A DNA stretch of 48,919 nucleotides from Hyphomicrobiales bacterium (lineage in GTDB: Bacteria > Pseudomonadota > Alphaproteobacteria > Rhizobiales > Rhizobiaceae), in contig UBNV01000004.1 of the NCBI GenBank assembly GCA_900466945.1, positions 1 through 48,919 of the forward strand, in the 5' to 3' direction. This document shows, piece after piece, positions 34,259 through 44,136 of this stretch. The position numbers and the translations under genes were made by a program. The notes under the pieces were generated by a model that did no database searches, was not told the DNA's origin, and worked only from the letters and a program-made list of their open reading frames with translations. Positions within the stretch are counted from its first letter, which is position 1. Each line of letters starts with the position of its first letter.

Positions 34259-36133
34259 TCAGAGAACGAAGTCGCTGTTGGCCAGAGTGATCACCCCATC
34301 GATATGGAACGAGAAGTCGGCCAATCCATCTCCGTCGATGTCGCCGTAGACGTAGGTTTCGGACGAAGTGTTCACAAACCGCAATTCTCCGGCCTTACCC
34401 GAGAAATTCTGCGTTCCAACAAAGGTGAAAGCCTGGCTCCCACTGGTATTGCTGTTGGCGTCTAGCGCGGCCAAGTTGAGAGTGTCGCCCTCTTGCTGGG
34501 AAAACTCATAGATGTCATCGCGACCGGTGGCGATCAATGTCGATGAATCGAGCGACGTGAACACGAACGTGTCTTTGCCGGTTCCACCGTAGAGATTATC
34601 AGCGCCCGCATCCGCATAGAGGCAGTCGTTGCCATCTCCTCCATAGAGCGTGTCGTCGCCATCTCCCCCGATAAGCTTGTCATTGCCATCCTTGCCGTAC
34701 AGCCTGTCTACCCCGGCATCGCCGCTCAGGGTATCGTTGCCTGCACCTCCATCAAGCCGGTCAATCCCGTTCCCGCCATCGAGAAAATCGTCGCCGCTAC
34801 CACCCTTGAGTTCGTCGTCACCGTCGCCGCCGTAGAGTTTGTCCTTGCCGCCATCACCCTCGAGCGCATCGTTGCCCGCTTCACCCTTCAGGATGTCGTC
34901 GTCATTTCCGCCTGAGACGGTGTCTCCTTCATTCCCACCATAGACGACATCGGCGCCGTCGCCACCGTCAATGGTATCCCTCCCGTCACCACCATGGATC
35001 TGATCGTCACCCTCCTCGCCTTCGAGATGATCGTCACCGTCCTCGCCGATGAGGATGTCATCACCGGCTCCACCGTCGATGATATCGCTGCCATCGCCGC
35101 CATAGATCTTGTCCTGGCCATCGTCACCGTTGATCGTATCTGCGCCGGCACCACCAACGACGATGTCGTTTCCGGCGCCCGCCGAAATCGTGTCATTGCC
35201 GTCCTCCCCACGCAGCGTGTCGGCTCCTCCGCCACCGACGATACGGTCGTTTCCGGCGCCGCCCCAGATCCTGTCGTCGCCACCGTAGCCGTAAATGACG
35301 TCGGCCCGCTCGCCGCCCTGCAGCGTATCGTTGCCGGATGTGCCAGTCGTATCGACTGAATATGACGTGTCATTGGGGTTATGCGGGATCTTGTCGAGCA
35401 AGCCATCCAACCCAGGATCAGAACCGTGTCCGAAGTCGAGGCCATATACGGAAACCTGTCCTGCACCCTTGCTGTTGGTCTCGTTGCTGCCCAGATAGGC
35501 TCCGGCCTTGAAATAGAAAAGATCGTTTGCCCATTCCGATCCGACTGTGAGGTTTGCAGAATACGTCTTGCCGTCCGCATAAGCCTCCACCGTGACCGTG
35601 TTGCCCCTGACCTTGATTTGATACGAGAATAACTCGCTCAGAGACACGTCGGGCGTTTGACCATTTTCGTCGGTGAGCTGATAGGTGGTTGAGGAGCTGT
35701 CGCCGCTGCCGAGGTCGCTTTTGAAGTAGACCTTACCGTTGTCCCAATAGAGACGAACCAGTTCCTCGTTTTGACCATGCACTTGTCCGATCACGATCCG
35801 CCCTGCGGTTCCGTCTGGCATGAGTGGAGCCTGATCGATCTTCAGCGTCGAGGTCATTGTGCCGCCGTCCTTCAGCGACCAGGCGGCAAGCGAACCATCT
35901 TCTGCCATCTCTCGAAGCTCGGACCGTGCGGCCGTTGTGCCCTTGCTTACGGCCCCATCGGTAGGGGCGCGGAACACCATGGCGCCGTCGTCACCAGTGA
36001 AAAAATACGATGTATGCTCGAAACCTTTCAGATCGACAATTTCATATGCAACACCTTTGTTCGTCCCATCTTCGTCGATAGGCAAACCGAGCTTCCAAAG
36101 CGATAAGTCAAAATTCTCTGAGTTTACTGTCAT
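34259..36133 (-). CDS. Secreted PL7 alginate lyase with RTX repeats
   Basis: A 624-residue extracellular enzyme. Residues of about 7-236 form a PL7 jelly-roll lyase with the three family motifs: RSELR (70-74), QVH (117-119) and YFKAGAYLGSN (207-217). From about residue 265 to 525 there are roughly 25-30 glycine-aspartate nonapeptides (GGxGxDxLx), the calcium-binding RTX beta-roll. The last 100 residues are a protease-type C-terminal secretion domain ending DFVL. There is no signal peptide, as expected for type I export through the ABC transporter and adaptor encoded just downstream. QVH rather than QIH hints at polymannuronate preference, from family trends only. The ATG at 36133 is preferred over an in-frame TTG at 36151. 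Confidence 0.94.
   Translation of the reverse strand: MTVNSENFDLSLWKLGLPIDEDGTNKGVAYEIVDLKGFEHTSYFFTGDDGAMVFRAPTDGAVSKGTTAARSELREMAEDGSLAAWSLKDGGTMTSTLKIDQAPLMPDGTAGRIVIGQVHGQNEELVRLYWDNGKVYFKSDLGSGDSSSTTYQLTDENGQTPDVSLSELFSYQIKVRGNTVTVEAYADGKTYSANLTVGSEWANDLFYFKAGAYLGSNETNSKGAGQVSVYGLDFGHGSDPGLDGLLDKIPHNPNDTSYSVDTTGTSGNDTLQGGERADVIYGYGGDDRIWGGAGNDRIVGGGGADTLRGEDGNDTISAGAGNDIVVGGAGADTINGDDGQDKIYGGDGSDIIDGGAGDDILIGEDGDDHLEGEEGDDQIHGGDGRDTIDGGDGADVVYGGNEGDTVSGGNDDDILKGEAGNDALEGDGGKDKLYGGDGDDELKGGSGDDFLDGGNGIDRLDGGAGNDTLSGDAGVDRLYGKDGNDKLIGGDGDDTLYGGDGNDCLYADAGADNLYGGTGKDTFVFTSLDSSTLIATGRDDIYEFSQQEGDTLNLAALDANSNTSGSQAFTFVGTQNFSGKAGELRFVNTSSETYVYGDIDGDGLADFSFHIDGVITLANSDFVL
34565..35340 (-). repeat. 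RTX nonapeptide repeat block
   Basis: About 780 bases of imperfect 27-bp units encoding GGxGxDxLx-type calcium-binding nonapeptides within the PL7 lyase gene. The repeats are diverged at the DNA level, so this is a coding repeat rather than a CRISPR-like or recombination array. Confidence 0.92.
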
Positions 36134-36339
36134 GGCAGTGACGCTCCGCAATCATCGCATCCATGGGATTCGATTCCCCTGGAGGTTGAGGAAAATTCTG
36201 TTGGTTGAAAGTTTCTCAATTACAGGTCGACGATATCAAGCTTTATGGAATTCCCGAAAGACCAAGTGATTACAGGTGAAATTTCAACGCCCGTGCAATG
36301 AGACCCGCGAGCAAACGACCGTTTCGCCGGTGCTTTGCT

Positions 36340-38241
36340 CTAAATGCTCATCCGAATGGCATTGGCCAACGCCTGCGTGCTCATGGGATCGCGTAGATGA
36401 GTGAAATGCGTGGCGATGGTCGAGCGGGTCATTGCTTCCTCCCCGAAGCGGGATGTCGCAATGACGGGCGTGTCGCCCACCATTGCCTTAATGTCCTGTG
36501 CTGAAACGCTTGAAGGTATGGCTGCCACATCGATCATGATCAGATCGACCGGATGAGTCTTGAGCCATGCTTCCAGCGCTGCATAGGCCACGAAGCTGAT
36601 TGGCTCATAGCCGAGTGCCGCGATCCTCTCCTCGTGCATTTCAAGGTCGCCGCGGGGCGCCCTCAGTGTCGCGATCAGCTGCCCGCTGCCCAGTACAAGG
36701 GGCGTGGACGCAAAGAACTGGCCAATGGGCGTGGATGGCATCGAGCAATGGGGGAAGTAGATCTCGAATTGTGTGCCCCTGCCGCGTTCGCTCGTCACGT
36801 CGATGCGGCCATCCATCGCTGTCACCAGACCATGGACCGCAGCGAGGCCCAAGCCGGTTCCGCCTCGCGCTGCCTTCGTGGTGAAGAAGGGCTCAAAGAT
36901 GCGTGGTAGAGTATCAGGCGAAATCCCGCGTCCGTTGTCCTCGACGCTTAGCCGCACATATTTGCCCGGTTGCAGCAAGCCGAGGGATAGCGATTTAACG
37001 CTGTCGGTGACGACGATATCGACGTTCACATCGACTTTGACGCCACCAGCGGAGGCCTCTAGTGCGTTCTTGCAGAGGTTCGTCAACACCTGCTGCAGGT
37101 CCATGGGATGGCCCACAATCTTGCAATCTCCATCCGGCAACAGTGGTGCAGCGACCTCCAGCTCCGGGAAGGAGGCGGAGATCAGTGGAAGCGCATCACG
37201 CATAGCTTCCACAAGGTTGAGCGGTAACCGCGCTTGCTCGCGGCTTCGGCTGAGGGTCAATATCTGGTTGACAATCAGTTCGGCTCGGCGTGCGGTGGAG
37301 ATCATTTCGTTGAGATAGTGTTCGACCTGTTTGCCATCTTGCGCTCGCTGCACGGCCAATTCGCCATAGCCAAGTAGAGCGCCCAGGATGTTGTTGAATT
37401 CGTGGGCCACACCGCCGGCAAGTGTGCCGACCGCCTGCACGCGTTCGGCATGGTTCAGGCGGCGCTCGAGATCTTCCCTGTTCTTCCGCTTGCAATGGTC
37501 TGCCGCCGTCTGGACGAGGCCCGAAAGTGACGAACACAAGAGTTCTATTTCATCTTCACTGAAGGCGGGGCGTGGCTTCGGGAAAGTCATCAAGAGAATG
37601 GCGGTGCGCCCAAGCGGTGTGGTAATCGCCGCGGCGACCGCTCTCGTTCGCCGTCTGGCGAGCCATTGGACGCTCTCCGTGCTGAGGTCGAGAAAACGTG
37701 GGGTACATTCCGGTCCGGGGCAATGAACTGTCGGGTTTCGCTTCAGGAAATGTGCCTTGACTTCCGGCACGATCGCAGGCGGGAAGAGGGGAGCAAGAAA
37801 TTCGTCTACTGTCACTCCGGTGCGCGGTTCGACGATCTCGACGCGCAGCGCCTCGGCACCGAAATACCGGGCGTAATCCGCGAGGACGCTGGTCGCCACC
37901 AGTGTAAACTCGCCTCGCGTCTGGGCGTCGTCGAAGGCGCGGGCAAACGAGGCGAGCAGGGACTGACAGTCGAGCAGCCGTCCCACGGCGCGGGCCTGCC
38001 TTATCTGCATCAATGTCAGCCAGGATGCATAACCACATAGCGTCAGCGCCAACAAGGCGAGGGCCGTGTCGGACACAAGCCGGCCGTAGGCGGTCACGTC
38101 ACAGGTCCCGCAGTCCAAGGACGGTCTTTGATGCGCCGCCAGCAGCGCAAGGAACAACGCTGCGAAGAAACTCACGAGAATCTTCAGCGGCGTATCGCCT
38201 GATGTCCGGGGTGCCGATTCGTAGGACCATAATCGCCGCAT
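36340..38241 (-). CDS. VirA-like sensor histidine kinase with degenerate receiver
   Basis: About 633 residues. Two membrane helices (around residues 20-36 and 55-78) lie close together with a short periplasmic loop, so sensing is probably not by a large external domain. A GAF-like region follows, then the HisKA box GGVAHEFNNILGALLGY and an ATPase domain with NLCKNALEAS, DNGRGI, FEPFFTTK and GTGLGLAAVHG. The C-terminal 110 residues look like a receiver but lack the acidic pocket and have LRDP where LxKP is expected; only an Asp in LIMIDV is kept. This is the layout of VirA-like kinases in Rhizobiales. The start at 38241 is chosen because the protein context begins there; an ATG at 38310 adds 23 residues. 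No cognate regulator is adjacent. Confidence 0.85.
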   Translation of the reverse strand: MRRLWSYESAPRTSGDTPLKILVSFFAALFLALLAAHQRPSLDCGTCDVTAYGRLVSDTALALLALTLCGYASWLTLMQIRQARAVGRLLDCQSLLASFARAFDDAQTRGEFTLVATSVLADYARYFGAEALRVEIVEPRTGVTVDEFLAPLFPPAIVPEVKAHFLKRNPTVHCPGPECTPRFLDLSTESVQWLARRRTRAVAAAITTPLGRTAILLMTFPKPRPAFSEDEIELLCSSLSGLVQTAADHCKRKNREDLERRLNHAERVQAVGTLAGGVAHEFNNILGALLGYGELAVQRAQDGKQVEHYLNEMISTARRAELIVNQILTLSRSREQARLPLNLVEAMRDALPLISASFPELEVAAPLLPDGDCKIVGHPMDLQQVLTNLCKNALEASAGGVKVDVNVDIVVTDSVKSLSLGLLQPGKYVRLSVEDNGRGISPDTLPRIFEPFFTTKAARGGTGLGLAAVHGLVTAMDGRIDVTSERGRGTQFEIYFPHCSMPSTPIGQFFASTPLVLGSGQLIATLRAPRGDLEMHEERIAALGYEPISFVAYAALEAWLKTHPVDLIMIDVAAIPSSVSAQDIKAMVGDTPVIATSRFGEEAMTRSTIATHFTHLRDPMSTQALANAIRMSI

Positions 38242-38310
38242 ATTGCACGTCTGCTCAGGTGTTCGTGTCCGCTGAACGCATGCGTTCTGCTCGTGACGGC
38301 CCGTCGACAA

Positions 38311-38844
38311 CTTACGGGCTGTCGCAGTTAATCTGGCCCGGTTAGATCCGGCATTTTGCCGCAGATCCAGTCACTTTGTTTAACCTGTTCCTGGCTGACC
38401 GTTGTTACGGAACGATTTCAGAGGTGCGCGCTTGCTTACAGTTGGAACGCAGAGGTGCCTTGAGAGCGGGTGGGACGGAATGCACAGAGGATGGTTAGAC
38501 ATTATGGAGCGAAGCTTGCTTGCGGCAGTCTTCCGACTGGCCCGCTGCCGGGACTTTCATCCATCGCTCAGCGAGGGCATCCGGGCACTCCAATTGTTTC
38601 ACCATGCAGCGTCATACTGCCAAAGAAGCGGCGCCTCTTGGGCGCTGCAGGGCCGGGCTATGCGGTGGTGCACCTGTATGTCCCGCATCAGCCTGAATGC
38701 AAACAGTTGTCAAAAAAACGTTCCGCGAATCCTTACAGTCAGTATCTATACGGCGCGCTGCATGAGAGACTTGAAAGCACGCCTATGGCAGTTGCATGCA
38801 GGTGCGAGACTCAGCACCTGCATGGTCGGATGTTTGCGTGCGGC
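38311..38844. other. Gene-poor spacer
   Basis: About 530 bases between the VirA-like kinase and the SDR gene. Open frames on the plus strand (for example 38470-38850) have no ribosome binding site and show poor composition for this genome. I see no recognisable gene, RNA or clear hairpin here; it may contain the kinase promoter. Confidence 0.5.
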
Positions 38845-39624
38845 CTATGACGTTGGTATCGTCCCGCCATCGATTACATATTCGGTCCCGGTAATCGTGC
38901 CTGCAAGATCGGATGCGAGAAACGCGATCAGGTTTGCGATTTCTTCGGGCTTGGAAGGCCGGCCGATCGGCACTCCGCCAAGTGCCCTCATGATCATCTG
39001 CTTCCCTTCCTCTACGCTGACCCGATGTTCATCGGCGAGGCGTTTCGCCAGGTCGACGGACGATTCCGTTTCGATCCAACCTGGTGATACGCGCACGACC
39101 CGCACACCCTTGGGCGAAACCTCCTTGGAAAGGCTCTTGCTGTAGGTGGAGAGGGCGGCTTTTGCCGCTGCATAGGCCGTAGTTGCCTCCGGCAATGGAA
39201 ACTCGCGTTGAATGGATGTCACATGAATGATCACGCCAGACCCACGATTGACCATCTCCGGCAAGAGCGCGCGGTCGAGGCGAACCGCCGGCATGAGGTT
39301 CAGGTCGAGTTCCTTTTGCCATTCCGTCTCGTCAAGCGCCTGGTATCCACCCGCGGGCGCCGACGATCCGCCCAGCATGTGGACGATGACATCCGGGACG
39401 CCAAGCCGTTCGCGTACTTCGGCAGCCACCGTCGCGCAGCCGTCGACGGTGGTGAGGTCGGCGGCCACAAACTTTGTCTCCGGCATATCCGATGGCCGGG
39501 TGCGGGCCGTTGTCAGCACTTGCGCTCCGAGTTGCTCGAACAGGGCGACGGTGGCTGCTCCGGCACCGCGTGTGCCTGACGTGACGAGGGCGCGCTTGCC
39601 CTCGAGGTTGAGAAAGGAGGTCAT
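38845..39624 (-). CDS. SDR-family oxidoreductase
   Basis: A 259-residue classical short-chain dehydrogenase/reductase. The nucleotide-binding motif is [19 protein letters not shown] near residue 16, and the active site is Ser in HVTSIQRE and Tyr/Lys in YAAAKAAL. The C-terminal [16 protein letters not shown] is typical. It is likely NAD(P)-dependent; the substrate is unknown. Its ATG overlaps the stop of the upstream NTF2-like gene (ATGA), so the two are translated together, with a CutA-like gene before them. The divergent LysR gene probably controls this group. Confidence 0.92.
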   Translation of the reverse strand: MTSFLNLEGKRALVTSGTRGAGAATVALFEQLGAQVLTTARTRPSDMPETKFVAADLTTVDGCATVAAEVRERLGVPDVIVHMLGGSSAPAGGYQALDETEWQKELDLNLMPAVRLDRALLPEMVNRGSGVIIHVTSIQREFPLPEATTAYAAAKAALSTYSKSLSKEVSPKGVRVVRVSPGWIETESSVDLAKRLADEHRVSVEEGKQMIMRALGGVPIGRPSKPEEIANLIAFLASDLAGTITGTEYVIDGGTIPTS

Positions 39625-39950
39625 ACGATGATCTCCAGCTTGGCGATCTTGTCCTCGTCCAGGACGAAGAAATAGCGCAGGTCCACCGGGCTGCCGGGGA
39701 AGTTTCCGACGAGATGGCTTTTAACGACCGTCTTGCCATCCGTTTCCTCAATCGAAAATGGCTCGACCGTGTAAGTGTACTTCGTGGAGGCATTCGCCAT
39801 CCATTTGCGGATGGCGTCGCGGCCCGTATAGGTATTGCCCTCGTCGATGACGACGGCATCCTGCGTGAAGCCTTCGGCAATCGCGGCTGCGTTGCCCTTT
39901 TTGTCATTGTCAAAGTAGGCGGCGATGGCGCCTGGGAGTTCGATGGACAT
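39621..39950 (-). CDS. SnoaL/NTF2-like small protein
   Basis: A 109-residue protein of the cone-shaped NTF2-like fold: an N-terminal helix pair ([24 protein letters not shown]), [23 protein letters not shown], then beta strands to the end. Members include ketosteroid isomerases, polyketide cyclases and many proteins of unknown role. The ATG at 39950 has an excellent AAAGGAGA upstream; a longer in-frame extension to 40118 is not supported. It is translationally coupled to the SDR gene, a common pairing in small detoxification or aromatic-metabolism operons. Confidence 0.87.
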   Translation of the reverse strand: MSIELPGAIAAYFDNDKKGNAAAIAEGFTQDAVVIDEGNTYTGRDAIRKWMANASTKYTYTVEPFSIEETDGKTVVKSHLVGNFPGSPVDLRYFFVLDEDKIAKLEIIV

Positions 39951-39978
39951 TGTCAGTCTCCTTTTCTGGTCGGGGGTG

Positions 39979-40449
39979 TCAGCGGCGTCCGCCAATAGGT
40001 CCGTCAGAGCTTTTCGTCCGGCTGGGGATATCCGTCTTGGGCACGAAAGTGAGGGCGACGACTGCGTCGACCGCTTCCGGCTTGGCATGGGCTTCGCGGC
40101 CCTCGAAGGATGCATCAAGCAGCAAACGCAGGGAGCGGTTGATCTCCATCGGTAGGAAGGAGATCATGCAGACCTCTTCAAGCGACGCTGCTTCCGCGAC
40201 TTCGATGAGTTCCTCCTTGAGGTCCTCGCGGGTGTACGTGATGATGTATTTGTAGTCTTGGTCGAGCGTGTAGAGCTTGGGTTCACGCATGCTTTCCGGC
40301 ACGTCGCTGTCCTTGAAATTCCACAGGAACTTCGCAGGCCCTCCCACGATCGGTCCGCCAAATACCAGTTGCTTGGCGATGAGGGCATCGAGAATGCGGT
40401 ATGCTTGAGCGGTCTGCTCAGCGCTGATGAAGGCTTGATAATACTGCAT
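39979..40449 (-). CDS. CutA-like ferredoxin-fold protein
   Basis: A 156-residue protein with the order of elements seen in CutA: helix plus a [15 protein letters not shown] segment where CutA has its AACVN..SxYxW strand, then [23 protein letters not shown] and [21 protein letters not shown], matching the TRxDLxxELxxxV and IxxLPIxxxxxxYLxWIxxS blocks. The similarity is by eye and moderate. It is probably a small oligomeric regulator or metal-related protein; function cannot be given. A strong GGAGAAG precedes the ATG. It is the first gene of the SDR operon, 30 bp upstream of the NTF2-like gene. Confidence 0.6.
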   Translation of the reverse strand: MQYYQAFISAEQTAQAYRILDALIAKQLVFGGPIVGGPAKFLWNFKDSDVPESMREPKLYTLDQDYKYIITYTREDLKEELIEVAEAASLEEVCMISFLPMEINRSLRLLLDASFEGREAHAKPEAVDAVVALTFVPKTDIPSRTKSSDGPIGGRR

Positions 40450-40547
40450 TTTGGTCTTCTCCGTTGATGTCTGGAAATAACATAGACCCTTGCAGCAGAT
40501 CCGATAATCGGGATAGATGCGGACGAGGAATGGCGATTTTCGGGATA

Positions 40548-41456
40548 ATGACCAGTTACAGTCTGACGGACTTTGATGCGGTGATTGCGATTAGCCGGCG
40601 TGGTTCGTTCCGCGCCGCTGCCCTTGATATGGGCATGTCCACGACCGCTCTGAGCAATGCCATTGCGAAGCTGGAAGGTCAGCTCGGGGTGCGGCTCTTC
40701 AATCGCACGACGCGCAGCGTCTCCCTGACCGATGCGGGGCGTCGGTTTGTCGATCAGGTGACGCCCGCTTTGAAGGAGATATACCAGGCGCTCGACGCCG
40801 TACGCTCCGAGCAGGAAACCCCATCGGGGACGCTTAGGATCAACGCATTCGCGACGGCCGCACGCGAGATCATCGAGCCACTGGTCATCGAATTTTTGCG
40901 GCGGTTTCCCGACGTGCATATCGATCTGGTGACTGAGGGAAACTTCGTCGACATCGTGGCGGAAGGCTTCGACTTCGGAGTGCGGAGCGAAAATCGCGTG
41001 CCCACGGACATGATTGCAATCCCTCTCGGCCCCTCGAGGCGATATGCGGTCGTCGCAAGTCCTGCCTATCTTGAAAACCGCGAACTACCTGTCGTTCCGG
41101 CCGACCTTCTGAAGCATGACTGCGTCTGCACGCGTCTGCCCAATGGCGCTATGTTTCGCTGGCAGTTCAAGGACGAAGATCAGCTCCTGCAGATCGACGT
41201 TCGCGGACCCATCACGTTGGACGAAGCCACTTTGGCGCGTAGAGCCGTCCTAAACTCAGTGGGGGTCGGCTTCTTCATGGAATCAGATGTTCTTGAAGAC
41301 ATCGAGCAAGGAAAGCTCGTGCGCCTTCTGGAGGAATGGACGCCCAGGATCTCATCTCTTTGCCTCTACTATCCAAGTCGTCGCAATCCGCCGGCTGCAT
41401 TCCAGGTTTTCGTCGACCTTGCTCGTGAACTGGCTCGTTCCGCACAGAAGCGTTGA
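40548..41456 (+). CDS. LysR-family transcriptional regulator
   Basis: About 302 residues. The winged helix-turn-helix lies at about residues 5-63 ([45 protein letters not shown]) and is followed by a substrate-binding effector domain. It is divergent from the CutA-like/NTF2-like/SDR operon with about 100 bp between, the classic arrangement in which a LysR protein controls its neighbour. The start is uncertain: ATGs at 40530 and 40548 both lack a well-spaced RBS, and an earlier ATG at 40464 is in frame. The inducer is unknown. Confidence 0.9.
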   Translation: MTSYSLTDFDAVIAISRRGSFRAAALDMGMSTTALSNAIAKLEGQLGVRLFNRTTRSVSLTDAGRRFVDQVTPALKEIYQALDAVRSEQETPSGTLRINAFATAAREIIEPLVIEFLRRFPDVHIDLVTEGNFVDIVAEGFDFGVRSENRVPTDMIAIPLGPSRRYAVVASPAYLENRELPVVPADLLKHDCVCTRLPNGAMFRWQFKDEDQLLQIDVRGPITLDEATLARRAVLNSVGVGFFMESDVLEDIEQGKLVRLLEEWTPRISSLCLYYPSRRNPPAAFQVFVDLARELARSAQKR

Positions 41457-41681
41457 GCGGCTGTCACGCGCAGGCTGGGACCGCTGCAGGCTAAGATGCC
41501 CAAAGATAAGGGAACACGAAACCTCGCGCGCTAGCCCTCGCTGTAGGATTAAAACGCCTGCGAGGTCGTTTCACTCTGCCGGAGTTCTGTCGATTTGGCC
41601 TGCAGGCCGCTCACTTGCAATCAGCGTTGGCTTTGCGTAACCAATTGCAATCAACGCGACAGATTTGCTCAAGGAGAAAGT

Positions 41682-42979
41682 ATGGCGAGCAGGGATGCCC
41701 GGGTTCCTCGCCTCATAGCCCTGTGCGGGCTTGGAGGGGCGTTGGAGTTCTTCGACTTCGTCATTTTCCTTTTCCTGGCGCCCATCATCAGCAAAAATTT
41801 CTTTCCGCCCGACACGCCGGGTTGGCTCGCTGACGTTCAAGCGCTTGGCATCTTTGCCGCCGGCTACATTTTCCGTCCCTTGGGTGGTCTCATCATGGCC
41901 CATTACGGGGACCGATCGGGCCGCAAACGGGTGTTCTTGATATCGATCCTTTTGATGGCCCTCGCAACGACCGGGATCGCACTTGTTCCGAGCTATGCCA
42001 CGGCCGGATGGCTCTCACCTTTCATTCTGGTATTGCTGCGCATAGTGCAGGGGGTTGCGATCGGGGGCGAAGCTCCAGGGGCTTGGACATTCGTTGCAGA
42101 ACACGTGCGTTCTCGCCATCTCGCGTTCGCCTGCAGTTTCATGAGTTCGTCGCTTATTTCCGGAGTTTTTCTGGCCTCTGTAGTGACGATTGCCGCAAAT
42201 CGATATTTCTCGCCAGAGGCCATGCTCGATTACGGCTGGCGTATCCCGTTTGTCGTGGCCGGTGTTTTAGGTTTGCTGAGTGCGATACTGCGGCGTTGGC
42301 TGAGTGAAACGCCCGTATTCCTTCGGATGCGGGAGGAGGGGGCGGTGGTCAAGGCGCTTCCGATCATGGTGGTGTTGCAACGGCATTGGGGGGCGCTTTC
42401 GATGTCGGTCGTTGCAACCTGGATTCTGTCTGCCGTCGTGATTGTCACGACGCTCATGACACCACTCATCCTGCAGAAACGATACCAGTTCGAGGCTCAG
42501 GACGCGCTGCTCATATCTGCATTTGGGGTGCCATTTGTTTGTGCCGGGGGTCTTTTCGCGGTTATCTCGCGGATCGCACCGGGCTCGGCAGATATTTCAT
42601 GTTTGCCAGCATTCCCTTCGCTGCTGCAAATTTCCTGTTTTATACGCAGGTGAACCCGGCCAGCGGCAATGTGTATCTGCTTTACGGGTTAGCATCGTTC
42701 TTTAATGGATTGGCTGGCGTCATCCCATGCTTCCTGGTTCGGGCATTCCCCGGCAATGTTCGCTATACGGGCATCTCGCTGGCTTACAATGTAACCTTTG
42801 CAATTTGTGGTGGGCTTACGCCGCTGGTGATTGGAGCTCTGCTTCCCAGTGCGCCGCTCTTCCATTTGCACTACTTGCTCGCGGTGGGTGCCGGCATGTT
42901 CCTGCTGGGTGCTTACGTCTCCGTCTGGCCCAGTGCGGTGCGTTACTGCGATGCGCGGGACGAAAGTTGGACGGACTAG
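41682..42979 (+). pseudogene. MFS transporter interrupted by a frameshift
   Basis: A metabolite:H+ symporter-like MFS gene split over two frames. The first frame from the ATG at 41682 (good RBS, AAGGAG) gives about 290 residues with the MFS motif GGLIMAHYGDRSGRKRVF and seven or more membrane helices. Coding similarity then breaks at about 42550-42565 and resumes in the next frame as RGYLADRTGLGRYFMF up to 42979. Restoring one base in the short T run at about 42557-42560 (or the G run just before) gives a continuous protein GGLF-RGYLADRTGLG of about 430 residues. It is either a pseudogene, a phase-variable switch or a sequencing error. Confidence 0.85.
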
Positions 42980-43036
42980 ATCACAAGGTTGCGTGCAACT
43001 GCGGGTGTTGCGGGGCGGAATAACCTGAGAATAGCC

Positions 43037-43426
43037 TCAGTTCAGCGGGTGGATACCGATCGCGCGATGGACGGCGTCGATCAAATGCCGACCTTGAAAC
43101 GGCTTTTGTAACAGGGCGACGCCGCCACAGGCGATCACGCGATGAGGCAAGCTGGGGTCGGTTTGCGCTGAGACGAAGATGACAGGCACTTTGTTTCCCT
43201 CTTCATTCAGTCGTTGCTTCAGCTCAATTCCCGTTAAGCCGGGCATGTTGATGTCCGATATGATGCAATCAGCCTTCCGATCCGCACACACACCGAGAAA
43301 AAATGCTTCTGCAGACGCATAGCCGGAAACGTCAAATCCCAGCGATCTGATCAGCCATTCCGTTGCATCACGGAAGGAGTCATCGTCGTCGACGATCGCG
43401 ATATGCACATTCCGAGGCGGGGACAT
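43037..43426 (-). CDS. Stand-alone receiver-domain response regulator
   Basis: About 129 residues consisting only of a CheY-like receiver. The acidic cluster D13-D16, phospho-acceptor D58 in SDINMPG, VSAQ and the Lys in LQKPF are all present, so it should be phosphorylatable. There is no output domain. The ATG at 43426 is preferred because AAAAGG sits 8 bases upstream; a TTG at 43459 would add 11 residues. It lies 65 bp downstream of a FixJ-type regulator on the same strand and may share its promoter or act in a phosphorelay with it. Confidence 0.88.
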   Translation of the reverse strand: MSPPRNVHIAIVDDDDSFRDATEWLIRSLGFDVSGYASAEAFFLGVCADRKADCIISDINMPGLTGIELKQRLNEEGNKVPVIFVSAQTDPSLPHRVIACGGVALLQKPFQGRHLIDAVHRAIGIHPLN

Positions 43427-43491
43427 AAATCTGGCCTTTTCGGCGTCGAGAATATTCAATCCTCAATCGCACAATTCAGCCATTCCGGACA

Positions 43492-44136
43492 TCATACGGT
43501 GGTGTTACCCGCATCCTTCGTGGCACGCTGTTTCAGCGCATCCGCCATGCGAACGAGGTCTGGCAGCGTGCGCGCACTCATTTTCTTCATCACCGAGCCG
43601 CGGTGGATTTTGACGGTCACTTCGCTGATGCCAAGATCACCGGCAACCTGCTTGTTCAGCAGACCCTTGGTGACAAGGGACATGACTTGCTGTTCGCGCG
43701 AGGTCAGGGACTGATACCGCGATTCGAGCTCCACCAAAAATCCATGGTTGGCTCGACGTTTGCTGTCGACTTTAAGCGCCGAGGCAACCGCGTCCAACAT
43801 CTCCTGATCGCGAAACGGCTTGGTCAGGAAATCGATAGCGCCAGCTTTCATCCCGCGAACGGACATTGGAATGTCTCCATGACCTGTCATCAGGATGATC
43901 GGGAGGTGAACTCCTGCCTCGTTCAGTTGCTCCTGAAAATCCAGGCCGCTTGTGCCCTGAAGGCGAATGTCGAGGACAAGGCAGGCATCCGTGTCGGGGC
44001 GATCCGTTGCCAGAAAATCTTGTGTCGAGACATAAGTCCGAGTTGCGAAGCCGACCGATCTGAACAAGTGGTCGAGTGAATGCCGGAGGGATTCATCATC
44101 ATCTATAATATAGATAACTGGCGCGGTATTCTTCAC
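43492..44136 (-). CDS. FixJ-family response regulator
   Basis: A 214-residue regulator. The receiver has D12-D14, the phospho-acceptor D56 (LVLDIRLQG), MTGHGD and the Lys in LTKPF, which match the FixJ/TodT/TmoS group. The LuxR-type helix-turn-helix starts at SLTSREQQVMSLVTKG and continues with VTVKIHRGSVMKKM. A GTG start is used. No histidine kinase lies next to it; the nearest kinase is more than 5 kb away. Target genes are unknown. Confidence 0.92.
   Translation of the reverse strand: MKNTAPVIYIIDDDESLRHSLDHLFRSVGFATRTYVSTQDFLATDRPDTDACLVLDIRLQGTSGLDFQEQLNEAGVHLPIILMTGHGDIPMSVRGMKAGAIDFLTKPFRDQEMLDAVASALKVDSKRRANHGFLVELESRYQSLTSREQQVMSLVTKGLLNKQVAGDLGISEVTVKIHRGSVMKKMSARTLPDLVRMADALKQRATKDAGNTTV

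Noticed and set aside
34565..35340. Regular repeats considered as a CRISPR or recombination array
   Set aside because: They translate in frame into RTX nonapeptides of a secreted lyase and have no conserved repeats with unique spacers.
38402..39145. A 247-codon plus-strand frame overlapping the SDR gene
   Set aside because: Half of it lies antisense to the SDR gene and the rest has no RBS or similarity to any family I know.
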